64,000 nucleotides of DNA from JABCYV01 sp963696025. Lineage in GTDB: Bacteria; Acidobacteriota; Terriglobia; Terriglobales; Acidobacteriaceae. The notes under the pieces are model-generated. The model worked only from the letters and a program-made list of their open reading frames with translations. It ran no database searches and was not told where the DNA came from. Position numbers and translations under genes: made by a program. Shown in pieces: positions 1 through 8,669 of the stretch. The stretch's first letter is position 1. Each line of letters opens with the position of its first letter. The stretch is taken from contig CAVOII010000010.1 of the NCBI GenBank assembly GCA_963696025.1, positions 310,001-374,000 on the forward strand, written 5' to 3'.

Positions 1-1008
1 CTTGTATTTCTCTCCTTGCTCCTGTTTTCAGTAGGAATTGTAGCGTACGCCCAAGAGCCCAATCCGAACTTTAACCAGGAACTGGACCAGGAAACTCCGG
101 CGCAGGCGAAGGCCGAAGCGCAAAAGCCGGATACGAAAGCCTCTGCCGGAGATCTAGCGAAAGCTGTCCAGAACCCTGTCGCAAGCTTAATCAGCGTGCC
201 AATACAAAACAGCAGCAATTTTGGCATTGGTCCGAATGACCGCACGCAGAATGTGCTGAATATCCAGCCGGTCGTTCCGATCCGCGCCAGCGAAAACTGG
301 AACCTGATCATTCGTGGGATTGTGCCTGTCATCTGGCAGCCTGCCCCCGGAACGGCAAATTTGGAGGTATTCGGCATTGAAGAGAACACACCGGCCTACT
401 TAGCTGCTCAAGCTGTGCAGAAAAGCGCAGGCGTGTTTGGCTTTGGAGATATAACACCCTCCTTTTTCTTCTCGCCGGCCAAACCGGGCAAGCTGATTTG
501 GGGTGCAGGACCCGTATTCGTTTTGCCGACCGCCACCAGTAAGGTCTTGGGACAGGCGAAGCTCAGTATGGGCCCCTCGATTGTTGCATTGATCCAGCCG
601 GGGAAATGGACGGTCGGAGCTCTGGTCAATAACGTCTGGTCTGTAGCAGGCCCGTCAGACCGCAGCGATGTGAACCAGATGAGCTGGCAGTATTTTGTCA
701 ACTACAACCTGAAGAAAGGCTGGTATCTATCGTCTTCGCCGCTCATCTCGGCGAACTGGAAGGCATCCACGGGAAATGTGTGGACAGTGCCTGTAGGCGG
801 AGGAGTGGGCCGAATTTTCCGTTTGGGATTCCAACCCGTCAATGTCGCTGCACAGTTTTACGGTAATGCTGCGCACCCGTCGAATGGTTCCCCTTGGGGC
901 ATGCGGGTGCAGATTGCGTTCCTGTTCCCCAAGTTAACCAAGGAGCAGCAGAAGATGATGATGCAGCAAAGACTGAAGCAGATGGAACAGCAGCAACCCC
1001 AGAAGTAA
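1..1008 (+). CDS. Outer-membrane transporter-like beta-barrel protein (5' end outside window)
   Basis: The reading frame is open to the first base, so the start lies upstream. The visible protein begins inside a hydrophobic signal peptide ending near AYAQE, followed by a Gln/Ala/Lys-rich linker. The body has many short alternating hydrophobic stretches ending in aromatic residues, and phrases such as NVLNIQPVVPI and GDITPSFFFSP that resemble neuromedin-U-like / MetA-pathway transporter barrels of Gram-negative bacteria. The C-terminus is a short Met/Gln-rich tail. It probably sits in the outer membrane; the substrate cannot be told. The next gene follows after about 90 bases on the same strand and may be co-transcribed. 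Confidence 0.7.
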   Translation, partial: LVFLSLLLFSVGIVAYAQEPNPNFNQELDQETPAQAKAEAQKPDTKASAGDLAKAVQNPVASLISVPIQNSSNFGIGPNDRTQNVLNIQPVVPIRASENWNLIIRGIVPVIWQPAPGTANLEVFGIEENTPAYLAAQAVQKSAGVFGFGDITPSFFFSPAKPGKLIWGAGPVFVLPTATSKVLGQAKLSMGPSIVALIQPGKWTVGALVNNVWSVAGPSDRSDVNQMSWQYFVNYNLKKGWYLSSSPLISANWKASTGNVWTVPVGGGVGRIFRLGFQPVNVAAQFYGNAAHPSNGSPWGMRVQIAFLFPKLTKEQQKMMMQQRLKQMEQQQPQK

Positions 1009-1098
1009 ATGAGGTATTGGCGTAATCAGGATTTACCAGAGGCCGCGAAGAGCGCGATTCTTATAAGTACCAGTTCGCTAAGTCTAAGGAGACACTCC

Positions 1099-2496
1099 AT
1101 GAAAACAAGCGCGCAAACTGAGCCACTTGGCGGTCAACCTGCACCTGGGGCAAAATCTTCGGTCAAAGACTTCGACGAACAGATTACGTATCAGCGAGCA
1201 TTCGAGGCCGTGGTTTGGTCTCAGCCAGCCGTAGGCGTGTACGGCATTCGCCGAGGTATGTTTGCAATCGGCATGAAGGACAACGAAATCTTGGCAATGT
1301 CCCGTCCTCTCGCCACGAGGCACGAGCTTCTGACTGCAAACAACACGACACCCTATATTGCTGGCAATGCAGACCTACGAAATGGTCCGGTGGTGCTCGA
1401 AATTCCTTCGGCATCTGACAAAGGCGTGCTGTACGGTCAGGTTGTTGATGCTTGGCAAGAAACAATTGCCGATGTTGGCCCGTCCGGGATCGATGAAGGT
1501 AAGGGTGCAAAACTTCTTTTTCTCCCACCGGGCTATAAAGACACTCCACCTTCCGGTTATATTGCCATTCCTTCGCAGAACTATCGCATTCAGTTCGGAT
1601 TCCGCTCTATCAAGCTACCCGGAATGACCGATGAACAAGCCAACGCTTACGCAAAAACTCTGAAACTATATCCGTTGGCGGAGGCCGCGAACCCGAAACC
1701 AACCCGCTTCATGGACGCCTTCCCGGCCCGGCTTTCCACTCTGCCCTTTTATGATTTCCGCTATTTTCAGGACCTAGGCGACATCATTAGCGTCGAACCC
1801 GTACGCCCCCGCGACAAGGTGATGATGGGAATGCTTGCCTCCATTGGTATGGAACCCGGAAAGCCGTTCAACCCATCGCCAAAAGCCAAAGCGGCTATGG
1901 AGCGAGCGGTGATCGATGCTTATTTTTATATGCAAGACCGATTCTTCAAGGTGCAAGGGAACAATCTGTTCTGGCCAGATCGGCACTACAGCTATTTCTT
2001 TCTTCCGGACCCGCAGGGTGACTTCACTTTTGAGACCCTGACAGCTCTGCTATATGACAATCGCGCTGACATGTATCATGTCGGCACATACTATCCAAAA
2101 AGACTTCCCAAGACACCTGCTACCGCTTACTTAATAGCGTTGGCTGATAGCGACGGGCGTCCCCTCGACCCCGATAAGACCTACAAACTGCATGTAGTGA
2201 AAGATTTTCCCGTGAAGCAATTTTGGGCGCTGATTATCTACGATTTCGCGACTTCGGCTTTCATCTACAACCCACTGGACCGTGTGGGCCTTAGCACCTA
2301 TGACAAGCCCAACATGAAGGTGAATGCCGACGGCAGTGTGGACCTTTACTTTGGCCCAAAAGCGCCCAAAGGGCTGGAATCCAATTGGATTCCAACTCAG
2401 GGCAAACGACCGATTCCCGTCATGCGATTCTATGGTGGCACCGAAGAATTTTGGAACAAATCCTTCAAGCTGCCTGACGTCGAACTCGTGCAGTAG
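1099..2496 (+). CDS. DUF1254/DUF1214 domain protein
   Basis: This 465-residue protein has the two-domain layout of the DUF1254-DUF1214 family. The N-terminal half contains the family phrase around FEAVVWSQPAVGVYGIRRGM. The C-terminal half carries the DUF1214 region (LDPDKTYKLHV, then FWALIIYDFATSAFIYNP). The frame opens at 1009, but AAGGAG seven bases before the ATG at 1099 picks that start. No signal peptide is evident in the chosen form. The biochemical role of the family is not established. It lies downstream of an outer-membrane protein gene on the same strand. Confidence 0.8.
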   Translation: MKTSAQTEPLGGQPAPGAKSSVKDFDEQITYQRAFEAVVWSQPAVGVYGIRRGMFAIGMKDNEILAMSRPLATRHELLTANNTTPYIAGNADLRNGPVVLEIPSASDKGVLYGQVVDAWQETIADVGPSGIDEGKGAKLLFLPPGYKDTPPSGYIAIPSQNYRIQFGFRSIKLPGMTDEQANAYAKTLKLYPLAEAANPKPTRFMDAFPARLSTLPFYDFRYFQDLGDIISVEPVRPRDKVMMGMLASIGMEPGKPFNPSPKAKAAMERAVIDAYFYMQDRFFKVQGNNLFWPDRHYSYFFLPDPQGDFTFETLTALLYDNRADMYHVGTYYPKRLPKTPATAYLIALADSDGRPLDPDKTYKLHVVKDFPVKQFWALIIYDFATSAFIYNPLDRVGLSTYDKPNMKVNADGSVDLYFGPKAPKGLESNWIPTQGKRPIPVMRFYGGTEEFWNKSFKLPDVELVQ

Positions 2497-2721
2497 CAAT
2501 TCTCGTGTCTTGAGGTCACACGATGAGTTGGTGTTGATAAATCGCCATATCATTCATTGACCCAGCCAGCTCCGGGCAAACCGGCGATCCGGAAACGAGC
2601 TTGGAGGACGTTGGCCGGATTGGAACCGAGAAGTCTTCATGGTTCTCGGTAAACGCAAAACGATAGCAATGCGCGGTTCAGCTCTTGATGGCGATTGGGA
2701 GAGTTTGATCGAGAGAATCTA

Positions 2722-3573
2722 ATGACACGAAAGACCGTCCTCGTTGTCAACGCCGATCCCAAGGTTGAGGAGATGCTCTCGAACGTCCTTGAACATTGGA
2801 CTATTCAGCATGCCAGCGACAATCGCGCGGTCCTCGCGCTGGCGGAAAAGAAACTGTTCGATCTCATCCTCACCGGAGAAAGTACGTCTGGCAAAGAGGA
2901 TGTCGAATTACTTCGCAGGATCAGACGCTTGCATCCGCACACACGCCTGATCATTCTCACCGACAAGAGCACACCGGCCGACGTGATTGCCTCGATGCGG
3001 GAGAGCGCTTTCAGTTATTTCTCCAAGCCGTTTTCGTTAGCTTCGCTTGCCGAAATGGTGCGGATGGCCACGGAAGGACCGTGTTGGGACGATGGCATCG
3101 AGATCGTCTCGGCCACACCGTCTTGGCTTTGCCTGCTCGTGCGCTGCGATTCGAACAGCGCCGACCGTTTGCTACAGTTCCTGCACGAGGTTGGCGACCT
3201 GCCGGAGCCTGAAAGAACCGAAGTGGCCACTGCGTTTCGTGAAATGTTACTGAACGCGATTGAACACGGCGGGCGTTTCAATCCTGAACAGTACGTCGAA
3301 ATCTCTTATCTTCGCACTCGACGCATGGTGATGTGCCGTGTCAAAGATCCTGGGGAAGGATTCGCGCTTGACGAAATCCGTCACGCTGCCTTCGCGAACC
3401 CACCCGGCGAACCGTTGCGCCATCTCGCCTACCGAGATATCAAAGGGTTGCGGCCTGGCGGCTTCGGAGTCATGGTCGCCCGGCACCTGGTGGACGAACT
3501 CATCTACGGCGAACAGGGCAATGACGTCCTGCTAGTCAAGTATCTCGATCAAGGACGGCAGCAGACGGCGTGA
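2722..3573 (+). CDS. Degenerate receiver domain fused to an RsbW-like ATPase domain
   Basis: The protein has 283 residues. Residues about 4-118 have the receiver fold pattern, with the conserved Thr (LIILTD) and Lys (FSKPF), but the phospho-acceptor Asp is replaced: the strand reads FDLILTGES, with Gly52 where Asp is expected. Residues about 150-275 form a histidine-kinase-like ATPase of the anti-sigma-factor type: an N box (EMLLNAIEHGG), a G1 box (DPGEGF) and a Gly-rich lid (PGGFGVMVA). Such proteins usually act in partner-switching stress control. Start ATG at 2722 is preceded by GAGAG; an upstream in-frame TTG at 2695 is less likely. No anti-sigma antagonist or sigma gene is adjacent. Confidence 0.8.
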   Translation: MTRKTVLVVNADPKVEEMLSNVLEHWTIQHASDNRAVLALAEKKLFDLILTGESTSGKEDVELLRRIRRLHPHTRLIILTDKSTPADVIASMRESAFSYFSKPFSLASLAEMVRMATEGPCWDDGIEIVSATPSWLCLLVRCDSNSADRLLQFLHEVGDLPEPERTEVATAFREMLLNAIEHGGRFNPEQYVEISYLRTRRMVMCRVKDPGEGFALDEIRHAAFANPPGEPLRHLAYRDIKGLRPGGFGVMVARHLVDELIYGEQGNDVLLVKYLDQGRQQTA

Positions 3574-3681
3574 GTGCCCTGCTCAGCTTCTGGCTGAGGG
3601 CGCGCCATCTCCGTGCCCTAGCAAACTTGTTCCAGTGTCCACTTCCGCGCGGCACAGATCGATTCACATCCAAGTCAGCGA

Positions 3682-3981
3682 TCAGGGAACCATGCCGCAT
3701 TCGAACATTTTGTTGGCAATTGGCGCCGCCACCTTGTTCAGAAACTGCTCGCGCATTTTCGGATCGTTCTTCAGTGCTCCCACAACCTTTTGCTTCATCG
3801 CCGCCTGCTGAGGGTCTGGCGGTTGCTCCTTCTGGGCTTTCAATTCCTCGCAGCTGGACTTTTGGTATTTCTCGATCACCTTTTGAGCGACCTTCTCCAT
3901 CATCGGATACTCGCTTTCCTGGGCGCTCCCGGAAGGGAATGCCGCTATCAACATCAGCAATGCAATCAATGAATACTTCAT
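3682..3981 (-). CDS. Small secreted protein
   Basis: This 99-residue protein has a clear signal peptide (MKYSLIALLMLIAAFPSGSAQ) and a Lys/Gln/Glu-rich helical mature part with two Cys (SSCEEL and FECGMVP) that could pair in the periplasm. The start was chosen because GGAGG stands just upstream of this ATG; a Met five codons earlier lacks a site. It lies 33 bases downstream of the next secreted-protein gene on the same strand and is probably co-transcribed with it. The family is not recognised. Confidence 0.65.
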   Translation of the reverse strand: MKYSLIALLMLIAAFPSGSAQESEYPMMEKVAQKVIEKYQKSSCEELKAQKEQPPDPQQAAMKQKVVGALKNDPKMREQFLNKVAAPIANKMFECGMVP

Positions 3982-4014
3982 GTTTCTATCCTCCAAATAC
4001 TTCGAGCAAAATTC

Positions 4015-4737
4015 TCAATTGCCGATTTTCTTGTAATCAAGATTCTGAATTTTCACGACGATTTGTTTGGCGTCGGCACGCAGGAGCGTGTCGGCGACAT
4101 AGTTGGTGCGGTCGGGTAAAGACTGGAATCCTACGTCAAGCGTAACTTTGTCCTTCTCTTCGTCGAGGAAACTATTCACACTGAGTTTGCGCAGTTTCTT
4201 GGTAGCCGGGTCGAACTCAAGTGTCATGGCATCGCCGGGCTTGTAGTAGTCCTTGAATTGAAGTTGAACCGCCTGGGCTTCGTTCCTACTCAGGTCAGCC
4301 TTGCCCGCCTTCAATGCTGCAGTCAGGTTTTCCGGTGAAGGGGGAACGTAATGTTGAATCAGCTCTGCAGCACGTTCCATGTACTCTTTCATCTCGCCGA
4401 CCTTTTTCTCGACGATTCTCTTCTTGGCACGGCCCATTTGCTTTTCTGGAGGGGGTTCGCTGGTCAGCGTCTTCACGACCTTGCCGTCCGGTCCGTATTT
4501 GCAGGACTCGTCTTTCTGGTTCTTCACTTCACCCTTCACGCTGATCTCAGTGTGCGCTGTCCAGGTGTACTGACGGAGAGAAGCCTGATTCTGCGCTATG
4601 GATTCCTTGATGGCCGCGACTTTTTGCTGAAGCAATTCCTTCTTGTCGGGAGAGGTATCGTCCTGCGCCAGGGCGATACCTCCAGCCAATGCGAGAACAG
4701 TGAACGCGCCGAGAATCTGTCGTAAAGAACTTGTCAT
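4015..4737 (-). CDS. Secreted hypothetical protein
   Basis: This 240-residue protein has a signal peptide ending near GIALAQ and a Lys/Glu-rich mature region. A C-terminal segment (GDAMTLEFDPATKKLRKLSV...) has the alternating pattern of a small beta domain, as in acidobacterial proteins of unknown role. No catalytic motif is visible. An AAGGAA/GAGG region precedes the ATG. It is the first of a pair with the 99-residue secreted protein downstream, so the two are likely expressed together in the periplasm. Confidence 0.65.
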   Translation of the reverse strand: MTSSLRQILGAFTVLALAGGIALAQDDTSPDKKELLQQKVAAIKESIAQNQASLRQYTWTAHTEISVKGEVKNQKDESCKYGPDGKVVKTLTSEPPPEKQMGRAKKRIVEKKVGEMKEYMERAAELIQHYVPPSPENLTAALKAGKADLSRNEAQAVQLQFKDYYKPGDAMTLEFDPATKKLRKLSVNSFLDEEKDKVTLDVGFQSLPDRTNYVADTLLRADAKQIVVKIQNLDYKKIGN

Positions 4738-4780
4738 AAGGCCTCATTTCCTTGGGAGATGCCGAGCGCGGCTTGCATGA

Positions 4781-5593
4781 TCACTTCACCGAATACGCGC
4801 GGGCATCCATGCAGGCTGAGAACGCCCGTTTGAACGTACTCATGCCCTGGTCGTAACTCGCTTTGGCTTGCGCGTAGTCTTGCTGAACTTGGGAGCCTCC
4901 CTGTTGCGCAGCCTGCTGCTTCGTCGCAGCGTTAGTCTGCCGCTGTTGCATGCCTCCGCGCATGGTGCCAGCTACGGCTCCGATGCCCGCTCCCTTCCCA
5001 GCGTCGCCGGCAATCGCCCCGATCATGGCCCCTCCGGCAGCGCCTCTCGCAGCACCGCGGACGCGACCGCCCTGCGCTTGCTGTGCCCCGCTAGCCGCTT
5101 CTTTTTGGGCAGCGGCAATATCGGCTGAGGTGGGAGCTGCGGGCGCCGGTGCTTCGGGGTTCACTCCGCTTTGCTGCTGGGACAAGTTGTAGCAGTCGAG
5201 CTCATCCCTGAGTTGCTGATCGCGGTTCTGATTGTTCTTGGGATAAGCAAACATATTGATCTTTTGCGCCGCAGAAAATGTGGGCGGAGGCGGGAGAGGG
5301 GCCTGAGCTGCAGCCGGTACGACTGTGGTTTCATCGTCTACCGCAGAAACGCCGGGCTCCGCTTTCGCGATCTTCTCCACTTGCTCGCGAGCCGCCGGGG
5401 TTTTCACCTTGCCAGTCAATTTGACGTTGCCTTGCTTTGATTCGACCGCGATCTGCGAATCTTGGGTTTGAGGATCAGCCGAGACTTTGGTTTCAATGTC
5501 TCTCCCAATAACGTCATCGTTCGGTTTGCGAGAACAAGCGAACAACAGGCTGATGAGAAATAGACAGCAGAAAACGAACACTACCCTCAGCAT
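4781..5593 (-). CDS. BON-domain lipoprotein with glycine-zipper region
   Basis: The 270-residue protein starts with a lipoprotein signal whose lipobox ends ISLLFAC. A BON domain follows at about residues 30-90 (DVIGRDIETKVSADP ... GKVKTPAAREQVEKI), then a family-specific block (INMFAYPKNNQ), a glycine-zipper segment (GAARGAAGGAMIGAIAGDAG), and a C-terminal box FKRAFSACMDARAYS. BON domains bind envelope lipids and glycine zippers insert in membranes, so an envelope or stress role is inferred. GGAGG before the ATG fixes the start. Its N-terminal half is close to the gene at 13516 and its C-terminal half to the genes at 7106 and 25101, so it looks like a domain fusion within one local family. 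Confidence 0.8.
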   Translation of the reverse strand: MLRVVFVFCCLFLISLLFACSRKPNDDVIGRDIETKVSADPQTQDSQIAVESKQGNVKLTGKVKTPAAREQVEKIAKAEPGVSAVDDETTVVPAAAQAPLPPPPTFSAAQKINMFAYPKNNQNRDQQLRDELDCYNLSQQQSGVNPEAPAPAAPTSADIAAAQKEAASGAQQAQGGRVRGAARGAAGGAMIGAIAGDAGKGAGIGAVAGTMRGGMQQRQTNAATKQQAAQQGGSQVQQDYAQAKASYDQGMSTFKRAFSACMDARAYSVK

Positions 5594-5954
5594 GGTGTCC
5601 TCCGGGATGACACAGCCCATACCATGTTGCCTTCAACAAATCCCCGCGACGTTCACCTGTAGTGCCGAAAGGAATCCGGTACGCGGAGACTTGCGAAATT
5701 TACATGCTGGGCTTAGACAAGTGTAGAAACCATCGAAAGCTTGTGGCACTAGCAATTCTCCTAGTTAGTCGCGGAGAGCTTGTGGTTGGACATTCACGAG
5801 CGAAGATACCGGGCATGAGAAACGCTTCGACCTGGATGGCAGAGGTTGTCCCTAGCATTTTTGCCGGCCCGCTCCAGTCGTGGTTCGAGAGGACCCGGCG
5901 ACGAGGGACACCGAGCGTTCCGACCTACCAGGTTAAATGGCGACAAACTCTTGT
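5594..5954. other. 361-base intergenic stretch
   Basis: The stretch lies between the DUF2490-type gene and the BON/glycine-zipper gene. No supported gene, RNA or strong hairpin was seen. The overlapping open frames have no ribosome binding site or recognisable protein. Confidence 0.5.
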
Positions 5955-6665
5955 TCAGAAATACAGTGAAAGAGTTAGGCCAGCTCCGTTCACGTGATTC
6001 GTTCTTGAGCCGCTGATATTCTGCCGTTCAAAGCTGGGCGCGATCTCTGCCCGCTTGCGGATTGGAACCACCACGCCCCCGGTATAAGAAAGGCGATTCC
6101 AACGAGAAACGGTGCTGTCATAGAAGATCTCACTTCGCACGTATGGAGTGAAGCCGAAGGAGCGAATCTTGAAATTCTTTTCCACGCCGAGCCGGTTTCT
6201 ATAGCGCCAGGAGAATCCGTTACGCCAGCGTAAATCCGTCCGGCTTCGATCTGTTAACAAGAATGATTTCGGCAGAGGGAAACGCGGAGTTAGCTCGAGA
6301 ATCATACGATTCTCGTCAGGCCCGGTCTGCGAGATCAAACGGCGATAGCCGATCCGCATTGTCAGATACTTCCGCTTCTCCGGATCCAGTGTTTGGAACT
6401 TCATTCGCAAGATGGGTTTTAATGTGATGTCGAGGTTCGGGCCAAACTGCCAGCGCTCCTGCCCAGAATCCTGATCGACGGACTTTGAGGCCATAAAGAA
6501 TAGTCGATATTTTGGCGATAACGTCACATAGGTATCGAGCTCGGGCCAAAATTCATTGACGGTATCTTGCGAACGCGCCGGAATCACTGTGGAACCCAGT
6601 AGCACAAGGAGTATTCCCGCGAATCGAACAGCTAGTCGCGCACCCGATTTATCATGCTGTTCCAC
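5955..6665 (-). CDS. DUF2490-type outer-membrane protein
   Basis: The 236-residue protein has an N-terminal signal region (FAGILLVLLGSTVIPARSQ), many amphipathic beta strands, and ends in LTLSLYF, the aromatic C-terminal signature of outer-membrane barrels. The layout (EFWPELDTYVTLSP near the mature N-terminus, RWQFGPNLDITLKP, FTPYVRSEIFYD) fits the DUF2490 family. The frame starts with GTG and no strong binding site is seen, so the start is uncertain. A short relic with the same C-terminal signature is found in both arms of the inverted duplication at 25.9 and 28.7 kb, each time next to a glycine-zipper gene, echoing the gene order here. Confidence 0.75.
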   Translation of the reverse strand: MEQHDKSGARLAVRFAGILLVLLGSTVIPARSQDTVNEFWPELDTYVTLSPKYRLFFMASKSVDQDSGQERWQFGPNLDITLKPILRMKFQTLDPEKRKYLTMRIGYRRLISQTGPDENRMILELTPRFPLPKSFLLTDRSRTDLRWRNGFSWRYRNRLGVEKNFKIRSFGFTPYVRSEIFYDSTVSRWNRLSYTGGVVVPIRKRAEIAPSFERQNISGSRTNHVNGAGLTLSLYF

Positions 6666-6725
6666 TGTTTGATAAGCAACAAGACCGCGATTCGAGGTTA
6701 CGTAAAGAATCGCTCTGCGGCGCTG

Positions 6726-7070
6726 CTATTCGGTTGGAACGCAGCTGAGAGGATTATTTTGCTGCACTCCCTTAGCTTTTCGTTCAACGTCACTTTCTCC
6801 GGATCTCGAGGTCAACGGCCGGAGTGCCTTCGTGACCGCAAGGTGCTCCCCGAAAGAAACGCAGCGTGCCTTCATTATCCTTGAAGACGATACCGTACTG
6901 GCCTGAGCCTGCGTATTCACCCCAGTCGGCAGGAACATAAGCTCGGCACTTAGCTGTGCCAGAAATGGAATTCGTTCCGCCATGTAGACGTCGGCAAAGA
7001 ACGCCAACAGGATTAGCGCAATCACACCCACGTAGTGTGGGCGTCCTATGGCCCCCAACTTGTGGCTCAC
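6726..7070 (-). CDS. Possible small single-span membrane protein
   Basis: The 114-residue frame begins with GTG placed five bases after GGAGG and has one hydrophobic segment (YVGVIALILLAFFADVYMA) followed by a polar, low-complexity C-terminal part. It sits 35 bases after the glycine-zipper gene on the same strand and 60 bases before the DUF2490 gene, which favours a real operon member. The C-terminal half looks less protein-like. No family is recognised. Confidence 0.4.
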   Translation of the reverse strand: MSHKLGAIGRPHYVGVIALILLAFFADVYMAERIPFLAQLSAELMFLPTGVNTQAQASTVSSSRIMKARCVSFGEHLAVTKALRPLTSRSGESDVERKAKGVQQNNPLSCVPTE

Positions 7071-7105
7071 AACCACCTCCAGCAGCTGTCCTAATTCGCC
7101 CGCCT

Positions 7106-7717
7106 CTACTTCACAGAATAGCCGCGAGCATCCATGCAGGCGGAAAATGCGCGTTGGAAAGTGTCTAGTCCTTCCTTGTGTGCCAGGATGTCCTGTTCGT
7201 GTTCTTTCTCCAGCTTCGCCTTGGCCTGTGCGGCAGCTTTTTGCTGTGATTGAGCATTTGCTGAACGTTGCGCCGCCCCACCTCTCATCGTCCCTGCGAC
7301 GGCGCCAGCACCAGCGCCTTTGCCGGCACTGCCCCCAATAGCGCCAATTGCCGCTCCTCCAGCAGCGCCCCGGGCTGCGCCTGCGGCCCTCGCTCCCTTC
7401 ACCTGATCCGCGTTCTCAGCAGCCTGCTTTTGGGCCGCCTGTACCTGCTCTGCGCTTGGACCGGTAGGAGCAGGTTTCTGGGGGTCAAGTCCGGTGCGCT
7501 GCTTGGCCATCCCGTAGCACTCACTCTCATCCTTCAGCTGTTGATCCGCATTTTGACCATTCTTGGCAAATGCAAACATGCCAATGCTCTGCGCTGGTGA
7601 CCAGGCAGGTGCAGCTTGTGCGGATGACGATGCGTCTTGCTGGGCTGAAGCCTGCGATCCGAGGCAGACTGCAAGGATTAATGCGGCGACAGCACCATTC
7701 CAGTGGAATGACGTCAT
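7106..7717 (-). CDS. Secreted glycine-zipper protein
   Basis: The 203-residue protein has a signal peptide (ILAVCLGSQASAQ), the block SIGMFAFAKNGQNADQQ, a conserved Cys in ESECYGMAKQRTG, a Pro-rich linker, a glycine zipper (GAARGAAGGAAIGAIGGSAG), and the terminal box FQRAFSACMDARGYS. GGAGG precedes the ATG. It is a close paralogue of the gene at 25101 and of the second half of the gene at 4781. The conserved Cys pair and the zipper suggest an envelope-inserted protein; its function is unknown. Confidence 0.78.
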   Translation of the reverse strand: MTSFHWNGAVAALILAVCLGSQASAQQDASSSAQAAPAWSPAQSIGMFAFAKNGQNADQQLKDESECYGMAKQRTGLDPQKPAPTGPSAEQVQAAQKQAAENADQVKGARAAGAARGAAGGAAIGAIGGSAGKGAGAGAVAGTMRGGAAQRSANAQSQQKAAAQAKAKLEKEHEQDILAHKEGLDTFQRAFSACMDARGYSVK

Positions 7718-7976
7718 ATTTCCTCCGAGTTGAGATAGTTCACGACTGCTCCGGGCCGAATTCTCACAGTGGGCGTTCCGCCGACCTGGGGGCAGAACTC
7801 TGCCACGCCCGTCGGAGTCAGGGCTAGTGCATCATGAGTTGACTCTTTGAACTCTAGCCTCGAATCCATGCAATGGCCAACCGCCTTTGAGCAGCGTGTG
7901 AATTGCCTGCGCCGAAGCCAGTAGTTAGAAGCTAAGCCAGTTAGGAACACTAATGCCAAACAGTTCGGCTTCCGTA

Positions 7977-8540
7977 CTATGAGCTCGGACGGACGTTCAC
8001 GGCTTTGATGTACTGATTCCCGTAGCTCTCGATCTCATAGTGCCCCTTCTTCTTATTGAACCGAATCTTCGCCGCAGCCATAATTTGGCCGGCTCCCTCA
8101 CCCTTGTCGTTCAACTTCAATTGCAGCAATCCAAAGGGATAGTCCCTCGTTCGCCCGCCACGATACAGCTCGACAAACGGCATAGTGCGAGCCGTCACAA
8201 CTGTTATGATCGTGTCGGAACCGGCTTGCCGCTTCCGTGCGACGGCGATCGCGTTTCCGACGCTGCCTGTTGGGTTGATTCGTCCTACGTCAAGCTTTTC
8301 CATGGCCCCGCGTAGCGCGTCAGGACCTTTCTCTTTCAACAGGGTAGCTAGCTGGTCGACTTCTTCATCAGTAGTGTAGCGGTTAACCCGGACGGTAAAG
8401 CCAATCGACTTGCCTCCGACCGTACCACCTGTGCCTATTGCTGTACCGCTATATGCCTCCTGTTTCATCTGCTCCTCTTGGCACAAGAGGGGCGAGATGA
8501 TGAAAGCCGCTCCTAAGATCAGCATAGCGATCGTTTTCAC
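7977..8540 (-). CDS. Secreted hypothetical protein
   Basis: The 187-residue protein has a signal peptide (TIAMLILGAAFIISPLLCQ) and a globular part with repeated beta motifs (GKSIGFTVRVNRYTTDEEVDQLATLLKEKG; GLLQLKLNDKGEGAGQIMAAAKIRF). I chose the GTG start because GGAGG is seven bases before it; an ATG six codons upstream would place that site inside the gene. The same family is seen in other acidobacteria as far as I recall, without known function. It lies alone between the glycine-zipper gene and the sortase pair. Confidence 0.65.
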   Translation of the reverse strand: MKTIAMLILGAAFIISPLLCQEEQMKQEAYSGTAIGTGGTVGGKSIGFTVRVNRYTTDEEVDQLATLLKEKGPDALRGAMEKLDVGRINPTGSVGNAIAVARKRQAGSDTIITVVTARTMPFVELYRGGRTRDYPFGLLQLKLNDKGEGAGQIMAAAKIRFNKKKGHYEIESYGNQYIKAVNVRPSS

Positions 8541-8669
8541 GTGTTTGCCTCCTGGCATTCCTTTAACGCGCTTAGCCTAGACGTGCGACGAATGCCGGTT
8601 ATGTGCGAGAGCGGGCCCCGACCAGGCGATGGCCAGACGGGCCGCTCCCGTCATAGCTGGCCAGGATGT

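Noticed and set aside
1009..2496. Longer 495-residue version of the DUF1254 protein
   Set aside because: The first 30 residues have no family match and the AAGGAG site marks the ATG at 1099.
3570..4145. 191-residue plus-strand frame
   Set aside because: It is antisense to two secreted-protein genes with clear starts; the product is Ser/Pro/Arg-rich noise.
7714..7959. 81-residue minus-strand frame just upstream of the glycine-zipper gene
   Set aside because: It starts with TTG, has no ribosome site, and its end overlaps the neighbour's own good ribosome site; composition is not convincing.
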